From: CAIXTV01 sp037144095
Lineage (GTDB): Bacteria > Bacteroidota > Bacteroidia > Bacteroidales > CAIXTV01
Reading direction: 5' to 3'
Assembly (NCBI GenBank): GCA_037144095.1
Contig: JBAWXL010000083.1
Coordinates: forward strand, 1-16,205
Length of the DNA stretch: 16,205 nt
The notes beneath the pieces are model-generated. The model had not been told where the DNA came from. It saw only the letters and a program-made list of their open reading frames with translations, and ran no database searches. Position numbers and translations under genes: made by a program. Shown in pieces: positions 15,781 to 16,205 of the stretch (positions are counted from its first letter, which is position 1; the number at the start of each line of letters is the position of its first letter).

Positions 15781-16205
15781 GACAGGCTGTGTTGATGACT
15801 CATAAGGACGTGAAAATGACAATTTGTCAGTTTTACGGAAAAAAGGTGCGTGAACGTCATATTTAGGGCTGTGTTGATGACTCTTAAGATTGTGTTGATG
15901 ATATATGGGTGCGTGTTGATGACATCTGAGCACGTGATGTGAATTATTTTAGCGTGTGTTTGTCATATCTGAGGGCGTGTTGGTGACTCATAAGGAGGTG
16001 TTGATGAGATTTAAGGGCAGGATGATGACACTGAATGGCGTGATTTGAAATTTTTAAGGGCGTGTTTATGACAGTAAATTGCTTGTTTGTCATATTTTAT
16101 GTGGTGATGAAGACTTATGAAGGCGTGATGATGACACATAAGGGCGTGTTGATGACATTTTAGAGCGTGACAATTTGAGTGAATAGAAAATTATTTGTGT
16201 TGAAT
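15781..16205. repeat. Degenerate tandem array, period about 21 bp, reaching the window end
   Basis: About 18 units follow one another without spacers. The typical unit is GAC, then about seven A/T-rich bases often reading ATAAG, then GGCGTGTTGAT. Clear copies begin at 15797, 15879, 15900, 15921, 15985, 16006, 16027, 16112, 16133 and 16154. Most spacings are exactly 21 bp; several units of 19-20 bp are followed by units of 23 bp, so the average stays close to 21. One unit near 15818-15855 is stretched. Units differ from each other at many positions, so the array is old or under loose constraint. A further TGTTGA at 16199-16204 suggests it continues past the window. Stops occur in all + frames, so it is not a coding repeat on that strand. 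The function is unknown. Confidence 0.8.

Noticed and set aside
15748..15933. 61-codon reverse-strand frame with HQH-rich heptads
   Set aside because: It lies mostly within the 21-bp array. A 21-bp period keeps frame, so any open phase gives a seven-residue repeat. No start context, no domain, and the frame does not continue through the rest of the array.
15781..16205. CRISPR array
   Set aside because: There is no conserved repeat separated by unique spacers. The units adjoin directly, are only about 21 bp, and vary throughout; no cas gene is visible.

Overview
The window is a nearly complete division and cell wall (dcw) cluster, all on the + strand, from an AT-rich member of the Bacteroidota. 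The gene order mraZ-rsmH-ftsL-ftsI-murE-mraY-murD-ftsW-murG-murC-ftsQ-ftsA-ftsZ-yqeY is typical of that phylum. So are the PASTA-tailed FtsI, the long periplasmic-type insertion in MraY, the FtsZ ending in NTFLHGAVD, the absence of murB/ddl between murC and ftsQ, and A-rich translation starts without clear Shine-Dalgarno sites. MurE carries the DNPR motif, so the peptidoglycan is expected to contain meso-diaminopimelate. I cannot name the genus.

Layout. Positions 1-241 are an AT-rich leader holding four TGG-centred direct repeats (156-201) that look like MraZ boxes. Positions 242-6841 hold mraZ, rsmH, an ftsL-like gene, ftsI, murE and mraY, packed with overlaps or gaps of a few bases. Positions 6846-7698, where murD belongs, are broken: a 67-codon reading frame looks like a decayed MurD N-terminus, a 33-codon frame follows, and then comes a 182-codon frame encoding only the MurD C-terminal domain. 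The ATP-binding domain is absent. Positions 7709-13538 carry intact ftsW, murG, murC, ftsQ and ftsA. After an 83-base gap come ftsZ (13622-15208) and yqeY (15215-15670). From about 15781 to the window end there is no credible gene, only a degenerate tandem array with a period close to 21 bp.

How the genes work together. MurC, (MurD), MurE, MraY and MurG build lipid II from UDP-MurNAc; FtsW and FtsI polymerise and crosslink it at the septum; FtsL and FtsQ are bitopic divisome subunits; FtsA tethers FtsZ filaments to the membrane; MraZ probably controls the whole set. The most notable feature is the missing centre of MurD in an otherwise intact cluster: D-glutamate addition must come from a second ligase elsewhere, or the pathway is failing, or the assembly is wrong here. 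The second notable feature is the helically phased 21-bp array at the right end.
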